The translations under genes and the position numbers were made by a program. From the NCBI GenBank assembly GCA_027069645.1, contig JALXEI010000159.1, positions 1-60,075 of the forward strand: a stretch of 60,075 nt of DNA, written 5' to 3'. Origin of the DNA: Hyphomicrobiales bacterium. GTDB taxonomy: Bacteria > Pseudomonadota > Alphaproteobacteria > Rhizobiales > JAKIUO01. This document shows, piece by piece, positions 46,186 through 54,535 of the stretch. The notes under the pieces are model-generated. The model did no database searches. It worked only from the letters and a program-made list of their open reading frames with translations, and was not told the origin of the DNA. The first letter of the stretch is position 1; every line of letters begins with the position of its first letter.

Positions 46186-46566
46186 TTATGACTTTTCAGA
46201 TTGCGGCCTTGAAACCTTGTAAAGCTCGGCCTTTATTTCGGCATCAAGCTGCTTGAAAGCCGTGCGCCCCAGCACGCGGCCAATGACCAGCAGGGCAAAA
46301 ACCAGACAGATCAACCCCAGCAACAAAGACCTTGAAAACAACACCATGGAAGACAGACCAACGGGCGGATAGGCCGCCACAAACAGCACACCCATGAGCG
46401 GTGCCAATACCAGCAGAGCGCTGGAATAAACCGCCCAGAACATGGCACTGCGCCCGCTTGGGCAACTGTCACCCAGTGTTGCGTAAAGAGGTTTGGCCAG
46501 CAAAAGCGCAAACAAGCCCCCTGCCCCGCTTGCCACGGCTGCACTTGACAAAAGCACCATCATCAT
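46186..46566 (-). CDS. Unknown membrane protein, first gene of regulated operon
   Basis: 126 residues with AAGGAGAAG ideally placed before the ATG. Three to four hydrophobic segments and a short charged C-terminal tail (FKQLDAEIKAELYKVSRP). I do not recognise the family. It is the first gene downstream of the palindromic operator at 46595-46612 and is followed after 8 bp by the SDR-DoxX gene. Confidence 0.7.
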   Translation of the reverse strand: MMMVLLSSAAVASGAGGLFALLLAKPLYATLGDSCPSGRSAMFWAVYSSALLVLAPLMGVLFVAAYPPVGLSSMVLFSRSLLLGLICLVFALLVIGRVLGRTAFKQLDAEIKAELYKVSRPQSEKS

Positions 46567-46594
46567 GTCACTTCTCCTTCTTTAAATATTGTTA

Positions 46595-46612
46595 TTTCTG
46601 TAATGACAGAAA
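46595..46612. promoter_or_regulatory. Palindromic operator, site 1 (GbsR/MarR-type regulator)
   Basis: TTTCTGT-AATG-ACAGAAA, a perfect 7-bp inverted repeat with a 4-bp centre, 28 bp before the start of the membrane-protein/SDR operon. The same 14 conserved bases recur before the regulator gene (47181-47198), so both are very likely bound by that regulator. Confidence 0.75.
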
Positions 46613-46640
46613 CTCGTGGTCAAAAAAAAGCCGGGCGGGT

Positions 46641-47159
46641 TCAGCGCCCGACAAAACGAATGATCTTGCTGCCCATATGAACCATTTTCATAAAGGTTTC
46701 ATTGGGCACCTTCTTCACATCCTCGTACCAATCCGACATCTGATCGACAAATTGCAGCATATTGTTGATCTGCTGTTTGACGTGCGGATCGGTGGTCTGT
46801 TCACGCTCCGCCTCGTCTGCCAGATCGCGCAACAGTGTCAGGGTCGGGTCGATCTCGCGCTTTTTGCGCGCTTCGACAATGGCGTTGAACGTCTCCTGCA
46901 CATCTTTCAATGCGGTAAAATGGTCGCGCCGGTCACCCAGCACATGCGCCTTGTGCACAAGGCCAAGGCTTTGCAGTTCCTTCAAACTGTTGGAGACATT
47001 GGAGCGGGCAATATTGAGTTCCTCGCAAATCTGATCGGCGGTCATCGGCTTTTGCATCAGATAAAGCAGGCCGTGAATTTGCGCCACCGAGCGATTGACC
47101 CCCCAGCGGCTCCCCATCTCCCCCCAATGCAGAACAAATTTCTCGACAATCGGCTTCAT
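46641..47159 (-). CDS. GbsR/MarR-type transcriptional regulator
   Basis: 172 residues. The winged-helix domain (about 20-90) with HGLLYLMQKPMTADQICEELN and ARSNVSNSLKELQSLGLV is that of the GbsR/MarR group; a helical dimerisation tail follows. It should control itself and the operon downstream through the two matching palindromes. The Shine-Dalgarno is weak. GbsR relatives sense choline or glycine betaine in Bacillus, but the ligand here cannot be inferred. Confidence 0.85.
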   Translation of the reverse strand: MKPIVEKFVLHWGEMGSRWGVNRSVAQIHGLLYLMQKPMTADQICEELNIARSNVSNSLKELQSLGLVHKAHVLGDRRDHFTALKDVQETFNAIVEARKKREIDPTLTLLRDLADEAEREQTTDPHVKQQINNMLQFVDQMSDWYEDVKKVPNETFMKMVHMGSKIIRFVGR

Positions 47160-47180
47160 TACATTTCGTTCTATTAGTAA

Positions 47181-47198
47181 TTTCTGTTATTACAGAAA
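47181..47198. promoter_or_regulatory. Palindromic operator, site 2 (autoregulation)
   Basis: TTTCTGT-TATT-ACAGAAA with arms that extend by one further A/T pair on each side. It ends 22 bp before the regulator start codon, where it could cover the promoter. Arms are identical to site 1; only the 4-bp centre differs. Confidence 0.75.
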
Positions 47199-47361
47199 TA
47201 ACATGAATGATAGCCTGTGGCAATCAATTTGCTACACGAGCACGTGCAATCTGAAATTTTGCCATTACCGGGATCGTAAGGAGGTAAGTCTCGGACCGGG
47301 CAACAACCCGGATGCCTGACCGGCAGGCATAGAGCAGTATCGTTATAATCAATTGCAGAAT

Positions 47362-48366
47362 CTAACCGGTTGCCTCACCGGATTTTTTCATATCCAGCAG
47401 ATGCTTTTCCCAGTTATAGGCATGTCGGGTAATAACGGCGAGATCCTCAAATCCAGGTTGCCAGTCAAGCCGCTCATGAATGAGATCAACGCTCGCAATA
47501 AGTGCCGCCGGATCACCGGCTCGTCGCTCCGACATCCTGACATCGAAATCAACACCGGAGGTTTTTTTGACGGCATCTATGACCTCAAGCACAGAATAAC
47601 CACGACCATAACCACAATTCAGGATCTGATTATCACCACCGTTGCGCAAATGCTGCAAGGCGGCAGAATGCGCGCTGACCAGGTCGCTGACATGGATATA
47701 ATCCCGAACGCCGGTTCCATCATCTGTATCGAAATCACTCCCGAAAACTTCCATATGAGAGCGCATCCCGAGAGCGGCCTGACAGGCAACCTTGATCAGA
47801 TGGGTGGCATTGGGCGTTGACTGGCCGGTCCGCCCTTCCGGATCCCCCCCCGCGACATTAAAGTAACGCAGGGCAACAAAATTGAAATCATGGGCAAAAG
47901 CAGTATCCTGAAGCATAATCTCGGTCATCAGTTTTGAAGAACCGTAGGGTGAAATCGGCTTGAGAGGCGTATCTTCGGATACTTTCTCCGTTTCAGGCAT
48001 GCCATAAACGGCCGCTGTCGAGGAAAAAATAAAATGTTTGACACCGGTTTTAACAGCAGCCTCGATCAGGGCGCGAGAATTGACCGTATTGTTGTAATAA
48101 TAGCCGAGCGGATCAACAACGGATTCAGGCACAACAATCGAACCGGCAAAATGAATGATCGCATTGACATTGTGATCCCTGATGCTTTTGCTGACAAGTT
48201 CGATATCACCGGCATCACCTTCGACAAACGCGGCCTCGTCGGGAACGGCCCAGCGAAAACCGGTTGAAAGATTGTCAACGACGACAACCTTCTCCCCCGC
48301 TTCCAGCAATTCAAGAACCATATGGCTGCCAATATAACCGGCACCACCTGTCACCAGCACACTCAT
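47362..48366 (-). CDS. galE: UDP-glucose 4-epimerase family protein
   Basis: 334 residues from MSVLVTGG, with AGGAAG before the ATG. GGAGYIGSH binds NAD, SSTAAVYG and Y141-x3-K145 (SPYGSSK) form the active site, and RYFNVAGGDPEGR is conserved. Length matches GalE (338). The residue aligning with E. coli Y299, the gate that excludes N-acetylated sugars, is L289, so UDP-GlcNAc/GalNAc may also be accepted. It lies next to the Pel-like genes but on its own promoter. A short inverted repeat (ATGCCTG/CAGGCAT, 47312-47330) follows the stop. Confidence 0.92.
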   Translation of the reverse strand: MSVLVTGGAGYIGSHMVLELLEAGEKVVVVDNLSTGFRWAVPDEAAFVEGDAGDIELVSKSIRDHNVNAIIHFAGSIVVPESVVDPLGYYYNNTVNSRALIEAAVKTGVKHFIFSSTAAVYGMPETEKVSEDTPLKPISPYGSSKLMTEIMLQDTAFAHDFNFVALRYFNVAGGDPEGRTGQSTPNATHLIKVACQAALGMRSHMEVFGSDFDTDDGTGVRDYIHVSDLVSAHSAALQHLRNGGDNQILNCGYGRGYSVLEVIDAVKKTSGVDFDVRMSERRAGDPAALIASVDLIHERLDWQPGFEDLAVITRHAYNWEKHLLDMKKSGEATG

Positions 48367-48845
48367 ATAAAAACTTCCTGTATGTCCTTGACCATTCGAT
48401 TTTCGGTCAGTGTGCACCCTGTTTAAATACAGGATCGTCAATTCAACGCACGAACAGCCTAAAGGATCAGCGACCGGTTCTGTCAGCCCTGCACAACATT
48501 CATCAGCACACATACTTATATCCAGACACACTGAATAATCAGGCTGTCCTCTGATCTTTGCTGTATAGGTGCAGGAATATGTTTCGTCAAGCATTCCAAT
48601 ATCAGGAACAATGTGACATTGTGAACCGGTCCCGCATATGCGAGCATCGGGAGTTGCGACTTTTTAGAGTCCGATTCAAAACTCATTATAATCAAGCAAT
48701 GAGTTTTAAAACGGACTCAAACGGGGAACTGTTTCAGTTGGCTGATCCCCCGGCGCTAACACCAGGAGCCACGTTAACCGTGGAGAGGGAGCGGGTGAAC
48801 CTGCCGGAAGGGAATATCGCTACGCCAGACGATCAGGACTGTAAA
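48367..48845. promoter_or_regulatory. galE-pelA(hydrolase) intergenic region with long hairpin
   Basis: About 480 bp between divergent genes. The frame of the hydrolase gene stays open through it, but no ribosome binding site or homologous sequence supports an earlier start. The striking element is the 52-bp inverted repeat listed next. Confidence 0.4.
48667..48718. repeat. 52-bp inverted repeat bounded by GANTC sites
   Basis: Two 21-bp arms (48667-48687 and 48698-48718) match at 19 of 21 positions around a 10-bp loop. The arms begin and end in GAGTC and GACTC, and GATTC lies inside the left arm, so three GANTC sites (the target of the alphaproteobacterial methylase CcrM) fall within 52 bp. 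There is no U-run on either side, so it is not a simple terminator; a regulatory site or a short palindromic mobile repeat is possible. Confidence 0.7.
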
Positions 48846-49772
48846 ATGCGCAAACTTCAATTTGCAAGGGTCTGCTTTAAACCGGAACTGGCAGCTCTGC
48901 TCTTTCTTTTTTGCTCGCTGCTGGAGGTGCAACCCGTTATTGGCGAGCCTTTTCCGGTGCCCCGGCTGAAAAATATCAGACACTGGGGGTATCAGCTTCA
49001 GGATGTCCACCTGCCAGACATCGCACGAAGTTTTTACGATCTTGTTGTCATTGACTATTCCGCAGACGGCTCGGACGAAAAGGCATTCAGTGCCACTGAC
49101 ATTGCCGGAATAAAAAACAGGCCGGATGGAAAGCGCAGGATTATTCTGGCCTATCTGAGTATTGGTGAGGCCGAGGACTACCGTTTTTACTGGCGTGCCG
49201 GATGGCATAACAAACGACCGCCCTGGATGATGGGGGAAAATCCGCAATGGCCCGGAAATTACCCCGTTAAATACTGGGACAGGCGCTGGCAGAAAATCAT
49301 TTTCAACTATCTTGATCGGATTATAGCCGTCGGTTTTGACGGGGTTTATCTTGATCGGATTGACAGTTATCAATCTTTCCGGACGAACCCGCGCGCCGAA
49401 GAACAGATGATCTCGCTGGTCTCAGGAATCGCAAAGTATGCCAACCGGAAAAAGCGCCATTTTTATATTGTCCCTCAAAATGCCGAAAGCCTGCTGCGGC
49501 ATTCACACTATCGAAAACAATTGAGTGCCGTTGCCAAGGAGGATTTTTTGTTCGGCCTGAAGGGAGACGGCAAACCGAATGGCAAGGATGAACAGTTCTG
49601 GTCCGGTAAATATCTGTCGCTCGCGCAACAATCCGGATTGCCGGTTCTGGTGATTGAATATCTGCAAAACAGGAAAGATATCTTGCGAACCGAAAAACAG
49701 TTGAGGGCGAGACATTTTATTCCGACTTTTTCGAACCGCGCTCTCAATCGCCCCTCACTGCCAATTCGCTAG
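48846..49772 (+). CDS. PelA-type glycoside hydrolase, stand-alone
   Basis: 308 residues from MRKLQFAR, with AGGA before the ATG; a signal peptide (about 12-34) follows. The body is a TIM-barrel of the TM1410/GH114-like group to which the N-terminal hydrolase domain of Pseudomonas PelA is related: LVVIDYS (D70), LAYLSIGEAEDYR (E108), GFDGVYLDRIDSY (D165, D170, D173) and YIVPQNAE. It probably trims an alpha-1,4-linked galactosaminidic polymer in the periplasm. In P. aeruginosa this domain is fused to the deacetylase. Its 3' end overlaps that of pelG by 18 bp in convergent orientation. Confidence 0.8.
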   Translation: MRKLQFARVCFKPELAALLFLFCSLLEVQPVIGEPFPVPRLKNIRHWGYQLQDVHLPDIARSFYDLVVIDYSADGSDEKAFSATDIAGIKNRPDGKRRIILAYLSIGEAEDYRFYWRAGWHNKRPPWMMGENPQWPGNYPVKYWDRRWQKIIFNYLDRIIAVGFDGVYLDRIDSYQSFRTNPRAEEQMISLVSGIAKYANRKKRHFYIVPQNAESLLRHSHYRKQLSAVAKEDFLFGLKGDGKPNGKDEQFWSGKYLSLAQQSGLPVLVIEYLQNRKDILRTEKQLRARHFIPTFSNRALNRPSLPIR

Positions 49773-51185
49773 CCAGTCATTGTGACTGATATTGGTCGCT
49801 GCATGCATAAAAGTGGTGTAGTTGATATTTTTCAAGGCATTGTCAAGAGCGGCATAGGCCACGAGACCACTGATGAGGCTGGCCAGCAAATAGCCGAATC
49901 CAAAATATTTTTCGCCCATATTCATTGTTACGAACGTCAGTCCACCATTGAGCACCAGAAACAGGGTCTGGAGATAGAAAAACCGGCGATTTCGATTGAA
50001 GAACAAAAGCAGGGAGGAACAGGCCAGGAAAAGGAACTGGAAAAGTGCTCCGACGATCCCCAGCCGAAGAATGGAAGTCTGTTGATATTGCATGCCTGTC
50101 ATTTCAATAATGTTTGGTGAAAACAATATCAAAATGACACAAAGGGCAGCCTGTATGATCAGAATGCGGCTCAGGGACAGATGGGTCAAACTGGCCAGTT
50201 CGTCCGCATTTTTTCGGATCTGCTGCAAGGTGGCATGGGCTGTAATGTCGGCATAATAGCGCTGATAACTTCTGAAAAAATCGCTCTCCAGATTGATAAT
50301 AAACAGGGAAAGAGCCGGGATGATCACCAGATAGGCGATGAACATGGCGCTGTCGTAAACCGGCGCATGTATAAAACCGGCCGGTAGTATTTCACCCGCC
50401 GGTCCCAGCCACATGACCCATTTGTCAATCCAGATCGCACTAACCGAAAACATTGCGGCCAGCGCCATAGACCCGTGTTGTCCGGCCGCCTGAACAAAAG
50501 CTCTCACGGCTTTGAGTGGCCTCGTTATGACATCGGGAAATGTCAGCATAACACGGCCCACGAGCCAGTAGAGCGTAAAACCAAGCCCCACATCAAATCC
50601 CCAGACAAGCCCTGGAATACCCATTTTATACCAGGTCGCCATAAAAGCACATATCACGGCAATTATCAGTCCGGCTGCAAAGGCAATGGTTATTGTTCGA
50701 AAATCCCGTACGGCAGAACAAAAAGCCAGAGTAACCCATATCATCCCCACAAGGACCGTAGAGATCACTGCTGTTGCCAGTTGAGACGCCGCCAGGTGGA
50801 CCAGAACCGGATAAAACAGGAATGAAACAGTTGTCGCCGACAAGGCACCGAGAAAAAGGGCCGCAAAAAAGACATGACTGATCACTGTGTAGCTTTTGTT
50901 ATAAATGGCATCAGAAACCATACGGGTTGAGATGATAACAACCGGGGCGGTTGCGACAAGAGAAAGCGCAAAAGAATAAATAATATTTGCCCTGAATTCG
51001 GCCAGAAATTCCAGCCCCAGAGCCGCTTCTGTCACAAGTGTGATAAAGCCAATGGCAAAAACAGTAAAAATCCAGGGGCCGGCCGCAATGATTGCACCAT
51101 GTACCATTGCATGAAGCTGCCCGAAAATGCCGCCACTTTTCATCAGCTTCTGGAGTTCAAAACCTATACCGGCCATAATGGACAC
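49755..51185 (-). CDS. pelG: PelG-like exopolysaccharide membrane protein
   Basis: 476 residues, polytopic (about 12 helices), close to P. aeruginosa PelG (456). MAGIGFELQKLMKSGGIFGQ at the start and the HGAIIAAGPWIFTVFAIG helix are characteristic. PelG belongs to the MOP/flippase-like superfamily and with PelD, PelE and PelF forms the inner-membrane synthase complex. It lies 6 bp after pelF. Confidence 0.92.
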   Translation of the reverse strand: MSIMAGIGFELQKLMKSGGIFGQLHAMVHGAIIAAGPWIFTVFAIGFITLVTEAALGLEFLAEFRANIIYSFALSLVATAPVVIISTRMVSDAIYNKSYTVISHVFFAALFLGALSATTVSFLFYPVLVHLAASQLATAVISTVLVGMIWVTLAFCSAVRDFRTITIAFAAGLIIAVICAFMATWYKMGIPGLVWGFDVGLGFTLYWLVGRVMLTFPDVITRPLKAVRAFVQAAGQHGSMALAAMFSVSAIWIDKWVMWLGPAGEILPAGFIHAPVYDSAMFIAYLVIIPALSLFIINLESDFFRSYQRYYADITAHATLQQIRKNADELASLTHLSLSRILIIQAALCVILILFSPNIIEMTGMQYQQTSILRLGIVGALFQFLFLACSSLLLFFNRNRRFFYLQTLFLVLNGGLTFVTMNMGEKYFGFGYLLASLISGLVAYAALDNALKNINYTTFMHAATNISHNDWLANWQ

Positions 51186-51191
51186 TCCCTG

Positions 51192-52703
51192 TCAGACAAC
51201 TGATATTAATTGCCGATACAGAATATTGTAAGCATTGCTGGCCATGTCTGTACGATAGTAAGTCCCAACGCGCCGAAAAAGGTTTTTTCCATACCGGCGA
51301 CGGCGGTCTTCATCTGCAAGCAATTCAATAATGGCCTGCGAGATCTGATCCGGATCAACAAGATCGGTCACAATGCCACCATGACCAATTTCCGGTTCTT
51401 CATCCGAACGCCCCTCGATTATCTCCCTGCAAGACCCGACATCTGTGGTAATACAAGGGATTTCGGCAGCACCCGCCTCCAGAATGACAAGGGGTTGGGC
51501 CTCGCTCAGGCTGGTCAGGACCACGATATGAATTTGTGGTAAATAGTCCGCAATATTCACACCACCGGTGAATTCCAGACAATCTTCCATACCAAGTTCG
51601 GCAACGAGGTCCCTGCATTCCGCGGCATATTCCCTATCCTCGTCGTCAGGCCCCAGTATCAGAACCTTCAGACCGGACAGGCGCGACCGCACCAGGCTGG
51701 CTGCATTGATGAAGGTCTTGATATCCTTGATCGGTACAACACGACCAATCAGTGCAATCGTCGGCGGATCGTCCCTCCCGGCCCGCCTGAGAACAGAGAA
51801 CCGATCCACATCGATACCATTGGCGATAACCTCCAGTTTTTCCGGATCTGCCCCAAGTGCTTTTTGCAGACGTTGATTGTCTTCATAGAGCGTCGTGATT
51901 TTGTCGCAGGCCTGGTAACAGGTGCGGGCAAAGGATTTGAAGGCATTGATCCATAAATCGCGCAAATCATATCTGTGATCATGAATGGACAAACCCTTGT
52001 CGACCATATCGGCAATCCAGTCGGCCATAAGAATTTCAATCTGCCGTTCATTCGTGTAGATACCATGTTCGGTGAGCATGACCGGACGTCCCGTTTCCAC
52101 ACGAGCCCGGGCCGCCAGCAATCCGGCATAACCTGTCGATATTGTATGATAGACTTTGGCTTTGGGCAGAGGATATTTCATGGCGGCAAACATCCCCCCG
52201 AACAGCGCTCTCCAGGCCCAGAAATAATGATGAAAGGAGGCGTGCGGCATGGTTTTTTGATACATTTCCTGCAAAACGTCCCAGGCAAGGGGCGCGTTCA
52301 ACAATTCGGACAGTGTTATGGGTTGCGCCGGGTCATTGATGATATTGTTGATCCGCGTGAAATCATCAATTCCACCCTCTTCAAACAGGCTGATCAGATG
52401 CTGCACAAGTGACGCACTGACATGGGAAGCATGCGGTCTGGAAGGTCCGGATTGCCCGAAATCGTGGAGAAACAATTCATGAAAGCCAATCATATTCCCG
52501 GGAAAGTCATAGCGCCTCTGCCTGTTTTGTTTGTCCGCCAATATGGCTATGACAGAGAATGACAGATCCGGCCGGGTGCGCATCAGCCAGTCAAGCCACG
52601 AGGAAACACCTCCTGGAACATATGGATAGCAGCCTTCGACGATCAGGCAGATATCAGGTATTCCCGGTTCGTTGTCAGAAACCGGAGATGGCTGTAACCA
52701 CAT
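51192..52703 (-). CDS. pelF: PelF-like glycosyltransferase (GT4)
   Basis: 503 residues, the size of P. aeruginosa PelF (507). No signal or membrane helices. DICLIVEGCYPYVPGGVSSWLDWL is the PelF N-terminal signature; the C-terminal half has VANGIDVDRF (GT4) and the E-x7-E motif EAQPLVILE. It is the cytosolic polymerase using a UDP-sugar. GAAGG precedes the ATG, and the start overlaps the PelE-like gene by 29 bp. Confidence 0.93.
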   Translation of the reverse strand: MWLQPSPVSDNEPGIPDICLIVEGCYPYVPGGVSSWLDWLMRTRPDLSFSVIAILADKQNRQRRYDFPGNMIGFHELFLHDFGQSGPSRPHASHVSASLVQHLISLFEEGGIDDFTRINNIINDPAQPITLSELLNAPLAWDVLQEMYQKTMPHASFHHYFWAWRALFGGMFAAMKYPLPKAKVYHTISTGYAGLLAARARVETGRPVMLTEHGIYTNERQIEILMADWIADMVDKGLSIHDHRYDLRDLWINAFKSFARTCYQACDKITTLYEDNQRLQKALGADPEKLEVIANGIDVDRFSVLRRAGRDDPPTIALIGRVVPIKDIKTFINAASLVRSRLSGLKVLILGPDDEDREYAAECRDLVAELGMEDCLEFTGGVNIADYLPQIHIVVLTSLSEAQPLVILEAGAAEIPCITTDVGSCREIIEGRSDEEPEIGHGGIVTDLVDPDQISQAIIELLADEDRRRRYGKNLFRRVGTYYRTDMASNAYNILYRQLISVV

Positions 52704-53544
52704 GACAAGCCTTCAGTTTTTCTATTGCTTCAACGGCCCTTGCCGAATCGGACCTGTCGAGAAAGCCTGATTTTGTGCATTCTTCAAGTTCTGCAATCAA
52801 TGCCTGCCGGGATTGCGGTTCAGAGAGTTCACGTGAACAGGCTTTTTCGAGCCGCGTCTTGTAAATCGATTGCAATCGGGCATAAACGGCAGCCGCCTGG
52901 ACACGGATGGTCGGATCCCGGTCGCGCAGAGCGATTGCAAGAACAGGAAGAAAGTCGGGGTGATATTTAAGAGCGACAATCCCCAGAAGGCTTTGTTTTT
53001 CAACCAGGTCTCCCGTTTTGATGATCGTAAAAAAGCTGGAGACGCCAGCCATTTTATTCTGCCCTTTTTTCCACTTGCCGCTTTTGGGAGCCCGGCCACT
53101 CATAATCGAGCGATAAAGAAGGGTTTCTTCGTCATGATTTGTACATAGGGACAAGCGTTGATACCAGGCGTCCAGCAGTTCGGGGGTTTCTTTCCCCTGC
53201 GTCAGGGTAAACGCCAGCAACACGACCCCTGCGCCCCCAACAGGTCCGGTGAAAAACAGGGCGATAAAACCGACAGGCAGCAATCGGAGATCATCTTTTG
53301 TTGCATATCTCCACAACAAAGCAGCCAACAACAGAACAATACAGTGTACTGTCAAAAACAGGGGGGTGGAAAGGTGCCCGGTTATTAATGCTCCCCCCGC
53401 AGCAGCTTCGAGAAACGATACCAGTATAAAACAGAAATACACAGTTCTGCTTTTCTGATGTTTCCGATCCACATCGCCGGTCAGGCCAGCGATGGCGGTA
53501 CAGGAGTCTCCGGCTGTATCGTGAAGAGAACGAATATTATTCAT
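52675..53544 (-). CDS. pelE: PelE-like membrane/repeat protein
   Basis: 289 residues. Hydrophobic segments at about 35-60, 64-80 and 88-115 are followed by a soluble helical part with repeat character (LLGIVALKYHPDFLPVLAIALRDRDPTIRVQAAAVYARLQ). PelE of Pseudomonas (about 329 residues) has membrane helices plus TPR-like repeats. Sequence similarity is weak by eye; the assignment rests on layout and position between pelD and pelF. Overlaps pelD by 4 bp. Confidence 0.7.
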   Translation of the reverse strand: MNNIRSLHDTAGDSCTAIAGLTGDVDRKHQKSRTVYFCFILVSFLEAAAGGALITGHLSTPLFLTVHCIVLLLAALLWRYATKDDLRLLPVGFIALFFTGPVGGAGVVLLAFTLTQGKETPELLDAWYQRLSLCTNHDEETLLYRSIMSGRAPKSGKWKKGQNKMAGVSSFFTIIKTGDLVEKQSLLGIVALKYHPDFLPVLAIALRDRDPTIRVQAAAVYARLQSIYKTRLEKACSRELSEPQSRQALIAELEECTKSGFLDRSDSARAVEAIEKLKACHVVTAISGF

Positions 53545-54155
53545 GCGGCCTTGACCGGTTCTTCCGGTCGACTGACGGTGTCGACACCCCGTTGAAGATT
53601 GTTTTGAACAACAAGTTTATGCTCAAGTTCCTCGATATGTTCCGTCAGTTGCCGGCAATAATCTGCTATGACTTTTCGTTCTTTTTTCATTTTTGACAAT
53701 TCCCCGACGATACGCCTGTTCTCCATTATATGACGCATACGGACTTCACCGAGGAAGGTCGCGACACATAGCCAAAGTGCCGGTTCCAGGGAGACCCTTG
53801 CAAGATAATGATAATAGTCTTCACCCGTAGCCTGTACCGATAGGCCTGAAAACAGCACGAGAGTGATGGCTGTTATGGCGGCAACAAGTGCATTGAATGT
53901 ACCATATTGAACACTCAGTAAAATCACCGGTATCCAGTAGGGATGCGGCACCACCTCTCCGGGAGAAATATCGAAAAGCAGGCACAATGCCTCGATCAGT
54001 GCGAATAGTGTAATTGTTTCGATCAGCCCGTAAAACGAAAGGTGACGCAACTCTGCTTTGGTGCGAAAGCGCGCTGCATGCACCTCCCGAGTATTTTTCA
54101 GAAATGTGGTTATGGACTTCAGGATGTTTCCTTGTCCGTTTTTCATCATATGCAC
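53541..54155 (-). CDS. pelD: PelD-like membrane protein lacking the c-di-GMP receptor part
   Basis: 204 residues from a GTG with AGGAG seven bases upstream; the frame stays open about 56 codons further without such support. Four membrane helices (about 44-145; PYWIPVILLSVQYGTFNALVAAI is the PelD-like stretch) and a coiled coil (about 150-190, VGELSKMKKERKVIADYCRQ) match the N-terminal third of PelD. The protein then ends: the GAF domain and degenerate GGDEF with the RxxD site, which bind cyclic di-GMP in P. aeruginosa PelD (455 residues), are absent. First gene of the minus-strand block. Confidence 0.75.
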   Translation of the reverse strand: MHMMKNGQGNILKSITTFLKNTREVHAARFRTKAELRHLSFYGLIETITLFALIEALCLLFDISPGEVVPHPYWIPVILLSVQYGTFNALVAAITAITLVLFSGLSVQATGEDYYHYLARVSLEPALWLCVATFLGEVRMRHIMENRRIVGELSKMKKERKVIADYCRQLTEHIEELEHKLVVQNNLQRGVDTVSRPEEPVKAA

Positions 54156-54535
54156 TACTGTACTCCTGAATAAAAGACGCATATTGCTGCTGTATGCTTC
54201 CGGCGCCGGAACCGGAGACAACACCGCGATACCGGCATAAAAACCGGTGCTGAATTTATCGGGGTTGTGGTTTCTGAAAACGGCATGTATATCATAAAAT
54301 GCAACGAAAAAAGACCAAAACACCCATAAAACAAAGAAATGAAACAGTCAATCGAAAGTTGATTTATACACGTATGAGCCGTTATGCCGCCTATGGATAT
54401 TTACGCTTTTCTGCATCGGGGACTGCGTGCAATTATCCGGCCGGCTGAAGAATGATCTGCTTCCTGATGCGTGAAAGGATATCTCGCTTTGCATTTCGTC
54501 GGGAAAACGTGTCTGCATGCTGGCAAATCAGGATA
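54156..54535. promoter_or_regulatory. Divergent promoter region of the two Pel-like operons
   Basis: 380 bp between the divergent pelD-like and deacetylase genes. TTCCGGCGCCGGAA (54198-54211) is a perfect 14-bp palindrome 43 bp upstream of the pelD GTG. An ACCGGnnnnnnnACCGGT repeat follows near 54223-54240. These are candidate binding sites for a regulator of both operons. Confidence 0.45.

Noticed and set aside
48558..48845. N-terminal extension of the PelA-type hydrolase
   Set aside because: A signal peptide with good ribosome binding site starts at 48846; the upstream part includes the inverted repeat and is not protein-like.
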